Shown here piece after piece: positions 6,792-8,308 of a stretch of 8,308 nucleotides of DNA; the stretch's first letter is position 1; every line of letters begins with the position of its first letter. The DNA is from Chloroflexota bacterium (GTDB taxonomy: Bacteria; Chloroflexota; Anaerolineae; UBA3071). A model generated the notes under the pieces. That model made no database searches. It had not been told where the DNA came from and worked only from the letters and a program-made list of their open reading frames with translations. Both the position numbers and the translations under genes were made by a program. The stretch is taken from assembly GCA_014383605.1 (NCBI GenBank), contig JACNHM010000269.1, positions 1-8,308 of the forward strand, written 5' to 3'.

Positions 6792-6851
6792 TGGTAGGTT
6801 GGGAAACTGGTAGATTGGTAAACTGGTAGATCGGTAGACTGGTAGATTGGG
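6792..6851. repeat. TGGTAGAT-type octamer repeat in the kinase leader
   Basis: Seven 8-base units (TGGTAGGT, TGGGAAAC, TGGTAGAT, TGGTAAAC, TGGTAGAT, CGGTAGAC, TGGTAGAT) end in a partial unit. They lie directly upstream of the kinase ATG on the - strand and so form most of its proximal 5' leader. In frame they would encode a Tyr/Ser/Leu/Pro peptide (for example STSLPIYQF), which is not expected to be part of the kinase. Confidence 0.85.
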
Positions 6852-6884
6852 CTCTGCGGCAGCGCGCCGCAAGCATCTGTCGGG

Positions 6885-6913
6885 ATTATACCGCAAAGCC
6901 GTCAGAGGAGCAA
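6885..6913 (-). promoter_or_regulatory. Candidate promoter for the kinase-regulator pair
   Basis: On the - strand a perfect TATAAT (6890-6885) is preceded, after a 17-base spacer, by TTGCTC (6913-6908), which matches three of six -35 consensus bases. Transcription would start near 6878, about 90 bases upstream of the kinase ATG. The -35-like hexamer lies within the octamer repeat at 6905-6952. Support is by sequence match only. Confidence 0.35.
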
Positions 6914-6952
6914 GGGAGCAAGGGAGCAGAGGAGCATGGGAGCACGGGCGCA
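6905..6952. repeat. AGGGAGCA octamer repeat upstream of the kinase
   Basis: Six 8-base units (GAGGAGCA, AGGGAGCA twice, GAGGAGCA, TGGGAGCA, CGGGCGCA) form the reverse-complement version of the TCCCTTGC/TCCCCTGC octamers inside the MetH-activation-like gene at 1593-1679. On the - strand, in frame with the kinase, it would encode HAPLLPCSLAPL, matching the peptide encoded by the other copy. Confidence 0.85.
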
Positions 6953-7085
6953 CGCAGCGCAAGCCCTCATAACGGAGGGCCAGGAAAGGCCAGGACTTGT
7001 GAGCGTATCATGTTGGGGACAAGAAACAAGGGGAAGTAGGGCTACGAGGTTCGTAAAATGAGCCCCAGCGGGGCCGGCATGGGAT

Positions 7086-7131
7086 TATAATCAAAAGTGG
7101 CAGCCTCGTGAAAATGGGGTACACTGTACCC
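7086..7131 (+). promoter_or_regulatory. TATAAT box and 15-base palindrome ahead of the HTH gene
   Basis: TATAAT at 7086-7091 lies in the perfect palindrome GATTATAATC, so it reads as a -10 box on both strands; no good -35 is seen 17 bases upstream on the + strand. About 25 bases downstream, GGGTACACTGTACCC (7117-7131) is a perfect inverted repeat around a central C. A half-site-like copy, CAGTGTACC, recurs at 7163-7171 just inside the following ORF. This arrangement fits an operator near the start of transcription, or the terminal region of a mobile element. The rest of 6953-7159 holds only a small GCCCC-AGC-GGGGC hairpin (7062-7074) and no gene that I can support. Confidence 0.4.
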
Positions 7132-7159
7132 AGCTCAATGACGGACAGGAGGCTGGCAG

Positions 7160-8308
7160 ATGCAGTGTACCATAGGATTGACGAATCGCCAACGGCGCTG
7201 GGGGGCTGTTGTCCACACCATAGCGGTGTTAGGGCTGGTGGTGCTGCCGCTGCTGACGGGCACCCCCTTGGAGAGCATCGGGGGATGGTTGGCTTGCCCA
7301 CCGCAAGTGATCCCGTTGGCAGGGGAACGCCGGAAGCACAGGCGGGGGAGTTGTCACTGTGGGTTCGCCTGGCGCGTCGGCTGGTACTGGATGCGGCGGA
7401 GTTGGGTCGTGGCAGCGGTGCGCAGCGAGGCACTCCTGGCGCTGGTCTGTCTGACGGGTCGCCAGGAAGGGGAGTGGCTTTGTCTGCTGCCGTGGGTGGC
7501 GTGGTTGTGGAAGGGGATGGGGATGGCCTGGCCCCGGCTGGGACGTCAGCCGTTATACGAGGGAATGGGCCGCCTGTGGGAGCGGGCCAGTGGTCTGGCG
7601 CTGCTGGGACTGGGGATAGTGTGGTTGGGAGAGCGACTTCCCGCCTCTGGGGGGCATCGCATAGGAGGGTTAGGGTATGGTCTAGGGGCGTTGCCGGTCG
7701 GCCTATGTTTACAGCACCGGGTCGGTGAGCCGCAGGTCGAGGTGGAACGGGATGAGGAGGGCGTGTATCACGTGCAGTTGCGGGGGGAGTTTGCCCTGCA
7801 TGTGGATGGAAACGTCGCCTTCTACACACGGATGCTGATCATCTTCCTGGGACTGTTGGAAGTACCCGACGAGACACGGGCCAGCCGGCGGACGAGAGAT
7901 GGACGGACACCCTTTGTGCGGCAGGAGCGGATGGCGGCATGGTTTGGCGTACCACAGCCGGTGATCAGCCGATGGTTCGACTACTGGCTACAGCAAGAGT
8001 GGCGGCGGATGTTGAGCCAGAGGTGGGGCGAAGTACTGGCGCAGGAAGTACAGCGGCGAGTCATCGAGAGTTGGGTCAAGTTTCCCTGGTGGTCGGCAGG
8101 TCAAGTGTGGCAACACCTGCGGGCACAGAGGAGCACTATCACCCGCAACCAGGTGAAGCAGATCGGGCAGGAGAGCGGCTGGACGCTCTTGCGACAGCAG
8201 TTGCGGGAGCAATACGCCATCAGTGCGCAATCCTTCCGCCCGCGCGACGAGTGGCTGGTGGAGCAATTGCTGGGACAGGTGCAGCAGTTGGTGGAACAAC
8301 TGGAAGCG
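7160..8308 (+). CDS. Unidentified protein with hydrophobic N-terminal half and helix-turn-helix C-terminal half, 3' end outside the window
   Basis: The frame is open for 383 codons to the window edge with no stop. ATG 7160 is chosen because AGGAGG (7147-7152) lies 7 bases upstream. Residues 1-190 are Trp- and Leu-rich with several hydrophobic stretches: AVVHTIAVLGLVVLPLLTG (16-34), a segment at about 91-117, and GLALLGLGIVWLG (145-157). Residues ~191-383 look soluble and DNA-binding. A first helix-turn-helix (RQERMAAWFGVPQPVISRW, 254-272) is followed by a second, winged-helix-like region (~313-352, AGQVWQHLRAQ then NQVKQIGQESGWTLLRQQL). Paired HTH domains of this kind often precede a DDE catalytic domain in transposases, and that domain would lie beyond 8308. 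I do not recognise the family with certainty. A membrane-linked regulator is the alternative, suggested by the hydrophobic N-terminal half. Confidence 0.6.
   Translation, partial: MQCTIGLTNRQRRWGAVVHTIAVLGLVVLPLLTGTPLESIGGWLACPPQVIPLAGERRKHRRGSCHCGFAWRVGWYWMRRSWVVAAVRSEALLALVCLTGRQEGEWLCLLPWVAWLWKGMGMAWPRLGRQPLYEGMGRLWERASGLALLGLGIVWLGERLPASGGHRIGGLGYGLGALPVGLCLQHRVGEPQVEVERDEEGVYHVQLRGEFALHVDGNVAFYTRMLIIFLGLLEVPDETRASRRTRDGRTPFVRQERMAAWFGVPQPVISRWFDYWLQQEWRRMLSQRWGEVLAQEVQRRVIESWVKFPWWSAGQVWQHLRAQRSTITRNQVKQIGQESGWTLLRQQLREQYAISAQSFRPRDEWLVEQLLGQVQQLVEQLEA

Noticed and set aside
6786..6962. N-terminal extension of the histidine kinase from 6962
   Set aside because: The extra 59 codons are made largely of two octamer repeats and match no sensor domain; the kinase fold begins after ATG 6785.
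7062..7074. GCCCC-AGC-GGGGC hairpin as a terminator
   Set aside because: The stem is only 5 bp, there is no T-run on the + strand, and no - strand gene upstream would use it.
7108..7728. + strand ORF of 206 codons overlapping the HTH gene
   Set aside because: It has no convincing ribosome site and Gly/Ala/Arg-rich shadow composition; the frame from 7160 has AGGAGG and runs on through a recognisable HTH.
7008..7829. - strand ORF of 273 codons
   Set aside because: Its Pro/Ala/Arg/Thr-rich composition is typical of an antisense frame, and it overlaps the supported HTH gene.

Overview
The window is GC-rich bacterial DNA with long ORFs and short gaps. Many gene ends, gaps and even gene interiors hold short-period tandem or palindromic repeats (7-, 8- and 15-base units, hairpins). 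From memory, this repeat style plus a GAF-PAS kinase and a non-pyrrolysine MttB gene suggest a Chloroflexota (Anaerolineae-like) genome. That placement is inference; no rRNA or marker gene is present.

Left part (about 1-4330, + strand): an apparent operon for corrinoid-dependent methyl transfer. It holds an MttB-family (trimethylamine/betaine-type) methyltransferase cut off by the left window edge, then a protein with a MetH-activation-like domain and a C-terminal Cys cluster, then a 707-residue hydantoinase/oxoprolinase-type ASKHA ATPase starting 6 nt after the previous stop. A reasonable model is a demethylating methyltransferase with two proteins that keep its corrinoid partner reduced and active. 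The corrinoid protein itself is not in the window.

Middle part (4339-6785, - strand): a convergent two-component system. A GAF-PAS-HisKA-HATPase kinase is followed by an OmpR/PhoB-type response regulator. The regulator's first 15 codons are separated from the rest by what looks like a single extra base near 5107. As written, the receiver domain lacks its first beta strand and its conserved acidic pair. Two stacked inverted repeats (4289-4338 and 4350-4423) lie between the convergent units and are the best terminator candidates.

Right part (6786-8308): a repeat-filled intergenic region, a TATAAT box and a 15-base near-perfect palindrome. These precede an ORF (7160 to the window end, no stop) with a strong Shine-Dalgarno. 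It encodes a hydrophobic, Trp-rich N-terminal half and a helix-turn-helix C-terminal half; it may be a transposase-like or membrane-linked DNA-binding protein.

The most unusual property is repeat invasion of coding sequence. Repeat elements sit in frame inside the MetH-activation-like gene and twice inside the ATPase gene, and they form the C-terminal tails of both. They also fill the kinase leader and the kinase-regulator gap.
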